This document shows, one piece after another, positions 26,714 to 35,256 of a stretch of DNA of 64,000 nt. A model generated the notes under the pieces. That model saw only the letters and a list, made by a program, of their open reading frames with translations. It ran no database searches and was not told the origin of the DNA. Location of the stretch: assembly GCA_963761035.1 (NCBI GenBank), contig CAVXFH010000002.1, forward strand, positions 1,984,001 to 2,048,000, in the 5' to 3' direction. Origin of the DNA: JARRQJ01 sp963761035. GTDB taxonomy: Bacteria; Pseudomonadota; Gammaproteobacteria; DRLM01. Position 1 is the stretch's first letter. Every line of letters begins with the position of its first letter. Position numbers and translations under genes: made by a program.

Positions 26714-27586
26714 ATGCCCCGGTTTGAGGGAAGTTGGGCGCGGACGCTCGGGTGCTGGTGCGCGCTGGGGCTACTCATCGGCACACTGGGTGTCTCGGCA
26801 ATCGCCGAGGTCGCTGTGCCGCCATTTCAGAATTATGTCACCGATCTCGCCGGCACCTTAAATCCCCAACAACGCGCATCACTGGAGCAGTCCCTGCGCG
26901 CCTTTTCGGCACAAAAAGGTTCGCAACTTGCCGTGCTGTTGGTGCCTTCCACGGCGCCGGAGACCATAGAACAGTATTCGATTCGCGTGGCGGAGGACTG
27001 GAAACTGGGCCGCAAAGGCGTGGATGACGGCGCTTTGTTATTGGTCGCCGTGCGGGACCGCGCCTTGCGTATTGAGGTGGGATACGGATTGGAGGGCGTC
27101 ATTCCCGATGCCGTTGCCAACCGAGTCATCAATGAAGTCATCGTTCCCTATCTCAAGCGCGGAGATTACTTCGGCGGTATCCAGGCCGGCATACAACAAC
27201 TCATGCATTTGATCGAAGGCGAGCCCTTGCCGGCGCCGTCGCAGCGCGATGTTTCCGGGGGAGGCATGCCGGCATGGTTGCCGCTGCTGTTGATGGCGAC
27301 CGTGGTCGGCGGATTTATATTGCGATCCGTGTTCGGACGATTAGTGGGCGCGAGCCTGACCGCGGGGGCGGCCGGTGTCATCGGCTGGTTGTTGTTCGGT
27401 TCATTGTTCTTTGGGATCGTGATCGGACTGTTCATGTTTTTCTTCGTGGTGGGTGGCGGCATCGGCCGTCCCCCGGGCTACGGCGGCTGGGGTTATCCGT
27501 CTTCGGGCGGCGGTTGGGGCGGCGGAGGCGGCATCAGCGGCGGGGGCGGAGGTTTTGGGGGCGGCGGGGCATCGGGCCGATGGTAA
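26714..27586 (+). CDS. TPM-domain (YgcG-type) membrane protein
   Basis: The 290-residue protein has a signal peptide, a TPM domain (about residues 38-165) with Y-V-T-D-L-A-G-T-L and D-D-G-A-L-L-L-V-A-V-R-D-R-A-L-R-I-E-V-G-Y-G-L-E-G, two to three membrane helices (about 190-250), and a glycine-rich tail ending G-G-G-A-S-G-R-W. This tail is typical of YgcG-like partners of LemA. Function is unknown; an envelope or repair role is suggested for the family. Confidence 0.88.
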   Translation: MPRFEGSWARTLGCWCALGLLIGTLGVSAIAEVAVPPFQNYVTDLAGTLNPQQRASLEQSLRAFSAQKGSQLAVLLVPSTAPETIEQYSIRVAEDWKLGRKGVDDGALLLVAVRDRALRIEVGYGLEGVIPDAVANRVINEVIVPYLKRGDYFGGIQAGIQQLMHLIEGEPLPAPSQRDVSGGGMPAWLPLLLMATVVGGFILRSVFGRLVGASLTAGAAGVIGWLLFGSLFFGIVIGLFMFFFVVGGGIGRPPGYGGWGYPSSGGGWGGGGGISGGGGGFGGGGASGRW

Positions 27587-28080
27587 AGCCGTCGCGTTTG
27601 TTCAGGCATCTGGCGAGCACGCATTGGCAGGTGCGGCGCGCCTTTCCCGCGGCGGCGATGGACGATATCGCCGCCGCGGTCCACGCCAGCGAAGCCCGGC
27701 ATCTGGGCGAGATCCGTTTCGTGGTGGAGGGGGCCTTGGACTTTCCCGCGCTATGGCGCGATCAGTCGGCGCGGGAGCGGGCGTTGGAGGTGTTTTCGCT
27801 GTTGCGGGTATGGGATACGGAACATAACAACGGCGTATTGATTTACTTGTTATTCGCCGATCGCGATGTGGAGATTGTCGTGGATCGCGGCATAGACGTC
27901 CGTGTTGGCGCCGCCGAGTGGGAACGAATCTGTCGCACCATGGAGGAACATTTCCGTCGTCGAGAATTCGTGCAGGGAGTCAAGGCGGGCATACAAGCCA
28001 TTGACCGCCATCTGGTCCGGCATTTTCCGGCCGCGGGGGAGAATCGTAACGAACTACCCGACCGGCCGACCATGCTATGA
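27580..28080 (+). CDS. Second TPM-domain protein
   Basis: The 166-residue soluble-looking protein starts at the ATG overlapping the previous stop by 7 bases. It has a TPM-like core: A-A-V-H-A-S-E-A-R-H-L-G-E-I-R, N-N-G-V-L-I-Y-L-L-F-A-D-R-D-V-E-I-V and R-G-I-D. It lacks the glycine tail and membrane helices, so it is a stand-alone partner. The in-frame extension upstream only overlaps the previous gene. Confidence 0.8.
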   Translation: MVKPSRLFRHLASTHWQVRRAFPAAAMDDIAAAVHASEARHLGEIRFVVEGALDFPALWRDQSARERALEVFSLLRVWDTEHNNGVLIYLLFADRDVEIVVDRGIDVRVGAAEWERICRTMEEHFRRREFVQGVKAGIQAIDRHLVRHFPAAGENRNELPDRPTML

Positions 28081-28094
28081 ATGGATCTGGATCG

Positions 28095-28736
28095 TCAGCG
28101 AGCGCCGTGAACGACGATGGTTTTGCCTTTGGCGGAGATGAGATTTTGCTGTTCCAGGCTCTTCAGCACCCGTCCCACCATTTCCCGGGAGCAGCCGACG
28201 ATGCGTCCCAGTTCCTGGCGGGTGATGCGGATCTGCATGCCGTCGGGGTGGGTGACGGCATCCGGTTCCTTGGCCAGATCGAGCAGGGTGCGCGCCACGC
28301 GTCCCGCCACATCCATGAAGGCCAGGCGGCTCAGCATGTTACTGGTGCGGCGCAGACGCAACGCCATTTGCGAGGCCAGCGCGAACAGAATATCTGCATC
28401 TTCCTGGGCCAGCTGGCGGAAACGGTTATAGCTGATCTCCGCGACTTCGCATTGGGCGCGGGCCCGTACCCAGGCGCTGCGGTGGCGTTCGCTATCGAAC
28501 AGTCCCATCTCGCCGAAAAAGTCGCCCGCATTTAAATAGGCAAGCACGATCTCTCGGCCCTGATCGTCCTCGTTGACAACGGCCACCGAACCTTGAGTAA
28601 TGTAATACAGGGCATCGGGCGCATCCCCGGCGTAGATGATCACGCTTTTGTTGGGGTAGCGTCGCCGATGGCAATGGGTCAAGAAACGCTGAATGACCGG
28701 GTTTTCCGTTGGCCTGAGTTTGCCTGGTTGTGACAT
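28095..28736 (-). CDS. vfr: Vfr/Crp-type cyclic-AMP-dependent regulator
   Basis: The 213-residue protein has the cyclic-nucleotide domain with G-D-F-F-G-E-M-G-L-F and R-S-A-W-V-R-A, and a C-terminal HTH with I-T-R-Q-E-L-G-R-I-V-G-C-S-R-E-M-V-G-R-V. The similarity to Pseudomonas Vfr and enteric Crp is very close across the whole length. The ATG at 28736 is chosen; an upstream in-frame ATG at 28790 would extend into the divergent promoter. The divergent osmC neighbour recalls E. coli crp-yhfA. Confidence 0.93.
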   Translation of the reverse strand: MSQPGKLRPTENPVIQRFLTHCHRRRYPNKSVIIYAGDAPDALYYITQGSVAVVNEDDQGREIVLAYLNAGDFFGEMGLFDSERHRSAWVRARAQCEVAEISYNRFRQLAQEDADILFALASQMALRLRRTSNMLSRLAFMDVAGRVARTLLDLAKEPDAVTHPDGMQIRITRQELGRIVGCSREMVGRVLKSLEQQNLISAKGKTIVVHGAR

Positions 28737-28839
28737 GGTCTTTGTCCTCATCGGCCGACGACGACGATCCATGGTCGGCTCAGGTATCATATCGGCCGAG
28801 GATTTGGGAGATTTAGCGAGATTTAAGCGGAGTGAAAGA

Positions 28840-29268
28840 ATGAAGGCGCGTATTCAGTGGGTGCAAGACGCCATGTTCGTGGCGGAATCGGGCAGCGGCC
28901 ATGGCGTGGTAATTGACGGACCGCCTGACGGCGGTGGCCGTAATCTGGGGGTGCGTCCCATGGAATTGGTGTTGATGGGGGTGGGGGCATGCACCGCGTA
29001 TGACGTGGTACATATATTAAGGAAGTCCCGCCAGCCGGTGGAGCGCTGTGTGGCGGAGTTGAGTGCCGAGCGTGCCGACAAGGAGCCCAAGGTTTTTACC
29101 AAGATTCATGTCCATTTTGTGGTGACCGGGCAGGGCCTGGCGGCGGCGGCCGTGCAACGCGCCGTGGACTTGTCGGCTGAAAAATACTGTTCCGCCTCCA
29201 TTATGCTGGGTCGGGCCGGCGTGGAGATCAGCCACGACTTCGAGATCGTGCCGGCAGGAAGTGTCTAA
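28840..29268 (+). CDS. OsmC/YhfA-family protein
   Basis: The 142-residue protein has the OsmC core: G-V-R-P-M-E-L-V-L-M-G-V-G-A-C-T-A with the first cysteine, and E-K-Y-C-S-A-S-I-M-L with the second. Many OsmC proteins reduce organic peroxides through this cysteine pair; the YhfA branch is less defined. It is divergent from vfr, and a GGAG lies 7-8 bases before the ATG at 28840. Confidence 0.9.
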   Translation: MKARIQWVQDAMFVAESGSGHGVVIDGPPDGGGRNLGVRPMELVLMGVGACTAYDVVHILRKSRQPVERCVAELSAERADKEPKVFTKIHVHFVVTGQGLAAAAVQRAVDLSAEKYCSASIMLGRAGVEISHDFEIVPAGSV

Positions 29269-29301
29269 ATGGCTGGTATCCCGCCGTGATTTACTTATAA
29301 T
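29268..29301 (+). promoter_or_regulatory. Candidate promoter for the VOC-speD pair
   Basis: A perfect TATAAT occurs at 29296-29301, about 35 bases before the VOC gene. The -35 region is weak (CTGGTA at 29273-29278). Placed by motif only. Confidence 0.4.
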
Positions 29302-29336
29302 GTCGGCCCTTTCACTCCTGGGTCAGGTGCAAAACC

Positions 29337-29771
29337 ATGAATAGGCCGCCCGCCACCGCCGGCATGCGTCACATCGCCTTGTTTGTGCCGGATCTGGAGG
29401 CCTGCGAGCGGTTTTATGTCGAGCTGTTGGGCATGACGGTGGAGTGGCGTCCCGATGCCGACAACGTGTATCTCACCTCGGGGGGAGATAATCTGGCGCT
29501 GCATCGTTTACCCGCCGGGATGGCGATCGACGGCCCGCAGCGCCTCGACCATATCGGGTTTATCTTGGCGCAAGCCGCCGATGTGGATGCCTGGCATGAG
29601 TTCATGTTGGCGCGCGGCGTCAAGATAAAAACCGCGCCGCGCACTCACCGTGACGGGGCGCGGAGCTTTTATTGTGTGGATCCTTGCGGTACCGTAGTGC
29701 AGATGATTTTTCATCCCCCGCTGGCGGGAAATGCGGGGGAAATGGGCGCTCGCGATGAGGCGGGCGGGTGA
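29337..29771 (+). CDS. VOC-family (glyoxalase/dioxygenase superfamily) protein
   Basis: The 144-residue protein has the paired beta-alpha-beta-beta-beta fold signature: M-R-H-I-A-L-F-V-P-D-L-E-A-C-E-R-F-Y at the start, a second H in L-D-H-I-G-F-I and an E/D-rich end F-Y-C-V-D-P-C-G-T-V-V-Q. Metal-ligand histidines are plausible at residues near 12 and 70. Substrate cannot be told. It precedes speD by 29 bases. Confidence 0.85.
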   Translation: MNRPPATAGMRHIALFVPDLEACERFYVELLGMTVEWRPDADNVYLTSGGDNLALHRLPAGMAIDGPQRLDHIGFILAQAADVDAWHEFMLARGVKIKTAPRTHRDGARSFYCVDPCGTVVQMIFHPPLAGNAGEMGARDEAGG

Positions 29772-29800
29772 GGTGCAACATTGAGTGAGTGGTTGAGTAC

Positions 29801-30622
29801 ATGGCAATAAGTCCCGTAGTAAAACCGCTGACAAAATTGAAGCTGCAAGGGTTCAATAATCTGACCAAGACCCTCAGCTTCAATATCTATGATATTTGCT
29901 ACGCGAAGACCGCGAGTCAGCGCAGCGACTATATCGAGTATATCGACGAGGTGTATAACGCCGAGCGTCTGACCCAGATACTCACCGATGTATCCGACAT
30001 CATCGGCGCGACCATCCTCAATATCGCCCGCCAGGACTACGACCCTCAGGGCGCCAGCGTGACTATGCTGATCGCCGAGGAGGCGGGCAAGTCCGCGCAG
30101 TTGGCCATTGAAGAGGACGAAGGTCCCGGGCCTTTACCTAAAGCGGTGGTCGGGCATCTGGATAAGAGCCACGTCACCGTACACACCTATCCGGAGAGCA
30201 ACCCGGAAAGCGGTATCAGTACCTTCCGCGCCGATATCGATGTATCCACCTGCGGGCGTATCTCGCCGCTGAAGGCCTTGAACTACCTGATCCACAGTTT
30301 CGAGTCGGACATCGTCATCATGGATTACCGGGTGCGCGGCTACACACGCGACATCAAAGGCAAGAAGCACTTCATTGATCACCGTATCGGCTCCATCCAG
30401 GAATTCATCTCCAAGGACACCAAGGAGCGCTGTCAGCTGATCGACGTCAACGTCTATCAGGAAAATATCTTCCACACCAAAATGATGCTGAAGCGTTTCA
30501 ACCTCGACAATTACCTGTTCGGCATCAGCAGCGAAGACCTTTCTCCGCGGGAAGAAAAGATCATCAGCCAGCGCCTACAGAAGGAGATGGCGGAGATTTT
30601 CTACGGTGAAAATCTGCGTTAA
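29801..30622 (+). CDS. speD: S-adenosylmethionine decarboxylase proenzyme
   Basis: The 273-residue protein closely matches the enteric-type (class 1A) enzyme that makes decarboxylated SAM for spermidine. It self-cleaves between K122 and S123 in H-L-D-K-S-H to create the pyruvoyl cofactor. Other conserved blocks are G-F-N-N-L-T-K-T-L-S-F, Y-D-I-C-Y-A-K-T-A, R-A-D-I-D-V-S-T-C-G and N-V-Y-Q-E-N-I-F-H-T-K-M. No speE is adjacent. Confidence 0.97.
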   Translation: MAISPVVKPLTKLKLQGFNNLTKTLSFNIYDICYAKTASQRSDYIEYIDEVYNAERLTQILTDVSDIIGATILNIARQDYDPQGASVTMLIAEEAGKSAQLAIEEDEGPGPLPKAVVGHLDKSHVTVHTYPESNPESGISTFRADIDVSTCGRISPLKALNYLIHSFESDIVIMDYRVRGYTRDIKGKKHFIDHRIGSIQEFISKDTKERCQLIDVNVYQENIFHTKMMLKRFNLDNYLFGISSEDLSPREEKIISQRLQKEMAEIFYGENLR

Positions 30623-30635
30623 TCAGCGTTCGGCC

Positions 30636-30649
30636 AGCGGCCGGCCGCT
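30636..30649. repeat. 14-bp GC palindrome between speD and coq7
   Basis: AGCGGCCGGCCGCT is a perfect palindrome at the convergent ends of speD and coq7, overlapping the last codon of coq7. It may act as a weak transcription barrier; no T-run follows. Confidence 0.35.
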
Positions 30650-31292
30650 ATAGATAGTACGCCGCCGTCGTCATCACTTTTGAGGTCAAACGCATTAGCC
30701 GCCTGACCGGTTCCGGCAGTTCGGCGCCGCCGGCCTGGAGCGCGGCGGTGGCATGCTGGTTTTCGTCTTCTTTCATTTGTTCGAGGATGGCGCGGCTCTT
30801 GTAATCCTGGACCGGCAGGCGCTCCAGGTGATCCTCCAGATGTTTAACGACCTGGCGTTCCGTCTCCGCCACGAATCCCAGGCTCCATTTGTCGCCCGCC
30901 AGTCCCGCCAGCGCGCCGAGGGTGAAGGAACCGGTATACCATAATGGGTTGAGAACGCTGGTGCGACTGCCGAGTTCGGTCAGCCGTTGTTCGCACCAGG
31001 CGAGGTGATCGTTTTCCTCCTGGGCGGCCTTTTCCATCTTGCCGCGTACCTCGGCGAGTTTTGCCGTCAAAGCTTGGCCTTGATAAAGCGCCTGCGCCGA
31101 CACCTCGCCGGCATGATTGACCCGCATCAAGCCGGCCACCCGCCGCTGTTCATCCGCGCTGAGTTCCGCGTCGTGATGGATATCCGCCGGATTGGGCCGT
31201 TGGGCGTTTGGCACTGCACCGAACACGGTACGGGCGGCCTTGTCCAATTGCATCAGCAATTGATCAAACGGGGTGTAATTTCTGGTGGTCAT
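30648..31292 (-). CDS. coq7: Demethoxyubiquinone hydroxylase Coq7
   Basis: The 214-residue diiron protein hydroxylates the ring in late ubiquinone synthesis. Diiron ligand motifs are visible: R-V-N-H-A-G-E-V-S-A, E-E-N-D-H-L-A-W-C, E-T-E-R-Q-V-V-K-H-L and E-D-E-N-Q-H-A. The ATG at 31292 fits the family start. It shows that the host makes ubiquinone aerobically, relevant to the quinol-oxidising complex upstream. Confidence 0.95.
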   Translation of the reverse strand: MTTRNYTPFDQLLMQLDKAARTVFGAVPNAQRPNPADIHHDAELSADEQRRVAGLMRVNHAGEVSAQALYQGQALTAKLAEVRGKMEKAAQEENDHLAWCEQRLTELGSRTSVLNPLWYTGSFTLGALAGLAGDKWSLGFVAETERQVVKHLEDHLERLPVQDYKSRAILEQMKEDENQHATAALQAGGAELPEPVRRLMRLTSKVMTTAAYYL

Positions 31293-31353
31293 GGCGTAAA
31301 AGATAAGGTAGCCAGCGCCAAGTAGCAAGGAACGAGTAAAGACTATCTCTTTC

Positions 31354-32598
31354 TTATTTCCCGGCCGCTGCTTGGAGTTGTCGCGCCAGCAGCGCGACGG
31401 GATGCATCACCTCGGTGGGCAGTCCCGCCGCGCGGATCCCCGCCCGCAAATGCAGGGCGCAACCCAGATTGGAGGTCACCAGGATCTCCGCGTCGAGCTG
31501 GCGCAGGGCCGCGATCTTGTCGTCCCGCAAGCGCTCGGCGTTCTCCGGTTCGCTCAGCATGTAGCTGCCCGCCGCGCCGCAACAGCGCTGATTGTCCGGC
31601 AGCGCCAGCAGTTCGATGCCGGGTATGCGTTGCAGCAATTGATAAGGGGCCTGCGCCTGGTGCAACACGTGGCGCAGGCTGCAGGGGTCATGTACCGCGA
31701 CCCTTTTCGCCAACGGCGTCGGCGTCAACGCCTCGGGCCATGGCATGTCGGCCAGAAACGCGTTGATATCGCGCACTGGAGCTTGCAAATTTCCCAGGTG
31801 GTTTTGCGCATATTCCGCCAGGGTCGCGCCGCAACCGCTGGCGGTGGTGATGAGGGCGTCGGCGTGCAGGGCGTTGAACGCGGTGCAGTTGCGGTGCGCC
31901 AGGGACTGGGCGGTCCGCGCATCTCCCCGGTGCAGGTGCAACGCGCCGCAGCATGCCTGTCCGGCGGGAATATGTACGCCGTAGCCGCACAGGGTAAGCA
32001 GACGGATCGCGGCATCGAGGGTGGGGCGGTCCGCAAAATCGGCAAAGCACCCGAGGAACAAGGCGACATCGCCGCGTTGTTCGCCCACAGGCGGGTAATA
32101 GTCGCGCCAGGCGTCGAGCGGCGGCAACGTCGGCAGTAAGGCGTCGAGACGGCGCAATCTCGCCGTACGCAGTGCGCCGGCGGCGCGCGCCAATCCCCGC
32201 AAGCCGCTGCGTTGATAGAAACGCAAAGCCTTCCCGAGCACGCGTAAACGTCTGGGTTTGGTGACCAGGGTATTTATGAAAGAGGATGCGGGCGGTATTT
32301 CCCGGCGTTGGCGAATAAGGGCGCGTCCGCCGTCGATGATTTCGCCGTAAGCGACCCCGGAGGGGCAAACCGCTTCACAGGCGCGACAACCCAGGCAGCG
32401 ATCGAGGTGGGCCTCGAGACGCGCGCTCAACGCCAGGCGACCGCTCGCCAGCCCTTGGATCAGCGCGATCCGGCCGCGCGGCGATTCCCCTTCATCGCGG
32501 CTGATTTGATAAGTGGGGCAGTGCGGCAGGCACATGCCGCACATCACGCAGCGGTCGGCGGCCTGTAACAGTGTCGAGTTTCGAGTTTCGAGCGACAA
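31354..32598 (-). CDS. glcF: Glycolate oxidase iron-sulfur subunit
   Basis: The protein has two 4Fe-4S motifs near its N-terminus (C-V-M-C-G-M-C-L-P-H-C-P and C-L-G-C-R-A-C-E-A-V-C-P) and two CCG domains (G-C-C-G-A-L-H, C-C-G-A-A-G-S). It transfers electrons from glycolate oxidation; Gph upstream produces glycolate. glcD and glcE are not here. The frame is open to 32772, but that would overlap the divergent ferredoxin; a TTG at 32598 gives 414 residues, near family size. The true start is uncertain. Confidence 0.88.
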   Translation of the reverse strand: MSLETRNSTLLQAADRCVMCGMCLPHCPTYQISRDEGESPRGRIALIQGLASGRLALSARLEAHLDRCLGCRACEAVCPSGVAYGEIIDGGRALIRQRREIPPASSFINTLVTKPRRLRVLGKALRFYQRSGLRGLARAAGALRTARLRRLDALLPTLPPLDAWRDYYPPVGEQRGDVALFLGCFADFADRPTLDAAIRLLTLCGYGVHIPAGQACCGALHLHRGDARTAQSLAHRNCTAFNALHADALITTASGCGATLAEYAQNHLGNLQAPVRDINAFLADMPWPEALTPTPLAKRVAVHDPCSLRHVLHQAQAPYQLLQRIPGIELLALPDNQRCCGAAGSYMLSEPENAERLRDDKIAALRQLDAEILVTSNLGCALHLRAGIRAAGLPTEVMHPVALLARQLQAAAGK

Positions 32599-32690
32599 GT
32601 AAAGAAGGTGTCCGGAAAACAACTGGGGAGCCGTAGTGTTGATGCGGCTATGGTATGCTTTTCCTTCGTCGATCGCTACTCGTACCTTAT

Positions 32691-32996
32691 ATGTATTACC
32701 GCCACCACGTATTTTTCTGCACCAATAAACGAGACGACGGCAGCCAGTGCTGTGAGCAATGCGGCGCGGCACAATTGCGCGCCTATGCCAAAGACCGGGT
32801 CAAGGCCCTGGGTCTGGCGGGCGAGGGCGGGGTGCGCATCAATACCGCCGGCTGTCTGGACCGGTGTAGCGAGGGGCCGGTGATCGTCATTTATCCGCAA
32901 GGCGTGTGGTACACCTACTTGGACCAAGAGGACATCGATGAAATCATCGCCGAACATCTGCAACAGGGGCGCATCGTGGGGCGCTTGCAGATATGA
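32691..32996 (+). CDS. Thioredoxin-like [2Fe-2S] ferredoxin
   Basis: The 101-residue protein starts M-Y-Y-R-H-H-V-F-F-C-T-N and has cysteines in F-C-T-N-K-R-D-D-G-S-Q-C-C-E-Q-C and C-L-D-R-C-S-E-G-P, the pattern of thioredoxin-fold 2Fe-2S ferredoxins. It is divergent from glcF; about 90 bp separates the starts. Its redox partner is unknown. Confidence 0.87.
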   Translation: MYYRHHVFFCTNKRDDGSQCCEQCGAAQLRAYAKDRVKALGLAGEGGVRINTAGCLDRCSEGPVIVIYPQGVWYTYLDQEDIDEIIAEHLQQGRIVGRLQI

Positions 32997-33031
32997 GCGC
33001 GTTGTTTCGCAGAGATTAATTTTTACTCTTT

Positions 33032-33964
33032 GTGATAGCAGCTCGCGATAGCCATGTAGTGCGGGTCGATGGCCTGAGCAAACGCTTTGGCGAGCGCGCC
33101 GTGGTGGACGGCGTGTCGTTCTCCGTGCGGCGCGGCGAGTGTCTCGGCCTGCTCGGTCCCAATGGGGCGGGTAAAACTACCCTATTGCGCATGATGCTTG
33201 GAACGGCGATTCCCAGTGCGGGACGCCTGGAGGTGCTGGGCCTGCCCGTGCCGGCGCAGGCGGGCGCGGTGCGCGCCCAAGTCGGGCTGGTCCCGCAGCT
33301 CGACAATCTCGACCCTGATTTTTCCGTGGTGGAAAATCTCTATACTTATGGCCGCTACTTCGGTCTGTCGCGGCGCAGGTTGGAGGCGCAGGTGCCGGCA
33401 TTGCTGGACTTCGCGGCGTTGAGCGAGCGCGGCGACGCTAAGATCGGCGATCTATCTGGCGGGATGAAGCGGCGGCTGACCCTGGCGCGGGCCCTGATCA
33501 ATGACCCGCTGTTGCTCATCCTCGACGAACCGACCACCGGCCTGGATCCCCAGGCCCGGCAATTGATCTGGCGGCGTCTGCGGCAGCTGTTGAGTCAAGG
33601 CAAGACCCTCATCATCACCACCCACTATATGGAGGAGGCGGAACGGTTGTGCGATCGGGTGATAGTGATGGATAACGGCCGGATCCTGGCGACGGGTAGT
33701 CCCGAGGAGTTGGTCAGGACCCATATCGAGCCGCAAGTGATCGAAGTATTCGGTGTAGCGGCCGAACAATGGGCGGCCCGGCAACATGCCCTGGCCCAGC
33801 GCGTGGAGCGCGTCGGCGAGACGGTGTTTTGCTACACCCAGGACGAAAAACCGCTCATGCACTCGCTGTCGCGGGAGACGGGCTTGCGCTTTTCCCATCG
33901 CCCCGCCAATTTGGAAGATGTCTTTCTGAAATTGACCGGCCGTGATTTGGGTGCGGCGGCGTGA
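33032..33964 (+). CDS. ABC transporter ATP-binding protein (NodI/DrrA-like)
   Basis: The 310-residue ATPase has Walker A G-P-N-G-A-G-K-T-T, signature L-S-G-G-M-K-R-R, Walker B L-L-I-L-D-E-P-T-T-G-L-D and the switch histidine in I-T-T-H-Y-M-E-E. The C-terminal extension matches the NodI/DrrA drug and polysaccharide exporter group. It starts at GTG; its stop overlaps the permease start. The substrate is unknown. Confidence 0.92.
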   Translation: MIAARDSHVVRVDGLSKRFGERAVVDGVSFSVRRGECLGLLGPNGAGKTTLLRMMLGTAIPSAGRLEVLGLPVPAQAGAVRAQVGLVPQLDNLDPDFSVVENLYTYGRYFGLSRRRLEAQVPALLDFAALSERGDAKIGDLSGGMKRRLTLARALINDPLLLILDEPTTGLDPQARQLIWRRLRQLLSQGKTLIITTHYMEEAERLCDRVIVMDNGRILATGSPEELVRTHIEPQVIEVFGVAAEQWAARQHALAQRVERVGETVFCYTQDEKPLMHSLSRETGLRFSHRPANLEDVFLKLTGRDLGAAA

Positions 33965-34713
33965 ATCGGTGGTGGGCGGTATGGCAGCGTAATGCCTTGG
34001 TGTGGCGCAAGCTCGCCCTGCCCTCGCTGGTGGGTAATTTCGGCGAGCCCCTGTTGTATCTGTTGGCCTTGGGTTACGGTTTGGGTGCCTTTGTGGGCAC
34101 GGTGCAAGGCATGCCTTATATCGTCTTTCTGGCCTCGGGGATCGTCTGCGCCAGCGCCATGAATGCCGCGACCCTGGAGGGGACCTATTCCGCCTATGTG
34201 CGCATGTCGATTCAGCAGACTTGGGAGGGCATTCTGGTGACCCCCCTGGGGGTCCGCGACGTCGTGTTGGGCGAGTTGGCGTGGACCGGCACCAAGGCGC
34301 TCATCAATGCCGCCCCCATCTTGCTGGTGGCCGCTTTGCTGGGGGCGGTCCATGATTGGCGGGCCTTGTGGGTCCTGCCCATAGCGATTTTGGTGGGTCT
34401 GACCTTCGGCGCCATGGCCTTGGTAGTGACGGCCTTCGCCCGCGGTTTCGACTTTTTCCTGTATTATGCCACCCTGGTGATAACACCCATGTTCCTGTTG
34501 AGCGGCGTGTTTTTCCCTTTGCAGGGCATGCCGGCCCTCGTACAGGGCGGCGCCCAATTCTTGCCTTTGACTCATGCTATCGAAATCGTCCGGCCGCTGA
34601 TGACCGGCCAGCCGTTGGCGCAGGTGCCCTTTCATCTCCTGGTTATGATGGTCTACGCTGCGGGGGGATTTTTACTGGCGGCGCGTCTTTTTCGTCGCCG
34701 GTTGATTTCCTGA
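33961..34713 (+). CDS. ABC-2 type permease (NodJ-like)
   Basis: The 250-residue membrane protein has six hydrophobic helices and the ABC-2 pattern, with a G-V-F-F-P-L motif in the fourth-fifth helix region. It starts with GTG overlapping the ATPase stop (GTGA) and so forms an exporter with it. NodJ-like proteins export lipo-oligosaccharides in rhizobia, but homologues in other bacteria have other or unknown cargo. Confidence 0.88.
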   Translation: MNRWWAVWQRNALVWRKLALPSLVGNFGEPLLYLLALGYGLGAFVGTVQGMPYIVFLASGIVCASAMNAATLEGTYSAYVRMSIQQTWEGILVTPLGVRDVVLGELAWTGTKALINAAPILLVAALLGAVHDWRALWVLPIAILVGLTFGAMALVVTAFARGFDFFLYYATLVITPMFLLSGVFFPLQGMPALVQGGAQFLPLTHAIEIVRPLMTGQPLAQVPFHLLVMMVYAAGGFLLAARLFRRRLIS

Positions 34714-34723
34714 ACCGTCGGCC

Positions 34724-34752
34724 TTGTTTCCCCGCGGACCCTCATGTAAAAT
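34724..34752 (+). promoter_or_regulatory. Sigma-70 promoter of rplM-rpsI
   Basis: TTGTTT at 34724-34729 and TAAAAT at 34747-34752 with exactly 17 bases between them lie 45 bases before the rplM start. Strong promoter form is expected for ribosomal protein genes. Confidence 0.65.
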
Positions 34753-34796
34753 CCCGCGTTCGCAAAAAATGGTTTAATTTTTTAGGATTAACGGGA

Positions 34797-35225
34797 ATGA
34801 AGACCTTCAGCGCCAAGCCGGAAACCGTAAAGCGTGACTGGTACGTCGTCGATGCCGGCGGCAAGACCCTGGGGCGTATCGCCAGCGAGATCGCGCGGCG
34901 CCTACGCGGCAAACACAAGGCGGAATACACCCCGCATGTGGACACCGGCGACTATATCGTGGTGGTCAATGCGGACAAGGTGCGGGTGAGCGGTAAAAAA
35001 GCCACCGACAAAATGTACCATCATCACACCGGTTATATGGGCAATATGCGTTCCTTCAGCTTCAATAAGATGATCGAACGCGCCCCGGCCGAGGTGATTA
35101 CCCTGGCGGTGAAGGGCATGTTACCCAAGAATCCCCTGGGCCGCGCCATGCTTGGCAAGCTGAAAGTCTACGTCGGCCCCACGCACAATCACCAGGCGCA
35201 ACAACCCCAAATTCTCGATATCTAA
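34797..35225 (+). CDS. rplM: 50S ribosomal protein L13
   Basis: The 142-residue protein matches L13 over full length: M-K-T-F-S-A-K, W-Y-V-V-D-A-G-G-K-T-L-G-R-I-A, the H-H-H-T-G-Y-M-G motif and the C-terminal Y-V-G-P-T-H-N-H-Q-A-Q-Q-P. A longer in-frame reading from 34356 is a shadow over the ABC permease. rpsI follows after 31 bases. Confidence 0.98.
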   Translation: MKTFSAKPETVKRDWYVVDAGGKTLGRIASEIARRLRGKHKAEYTPHVDTGDYIVVVNADKVRVSGKKATDKMYHHHTGYMGNMRSFSFNKMIERAPAEVITLAVKGMLPKNPLGRAMLGKLKVYVGPTHNHQAQQPQILDI

Positions 35226-35256
35226 TCCAAGCAACATTCGGCGAGATTTATAACAT

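Noticed and set aside
27493..27702. Minus-strand proline-rich frame.
   Set aside because: It is the shadow of the glycine-rich tail of the TPM protein on the other strand.
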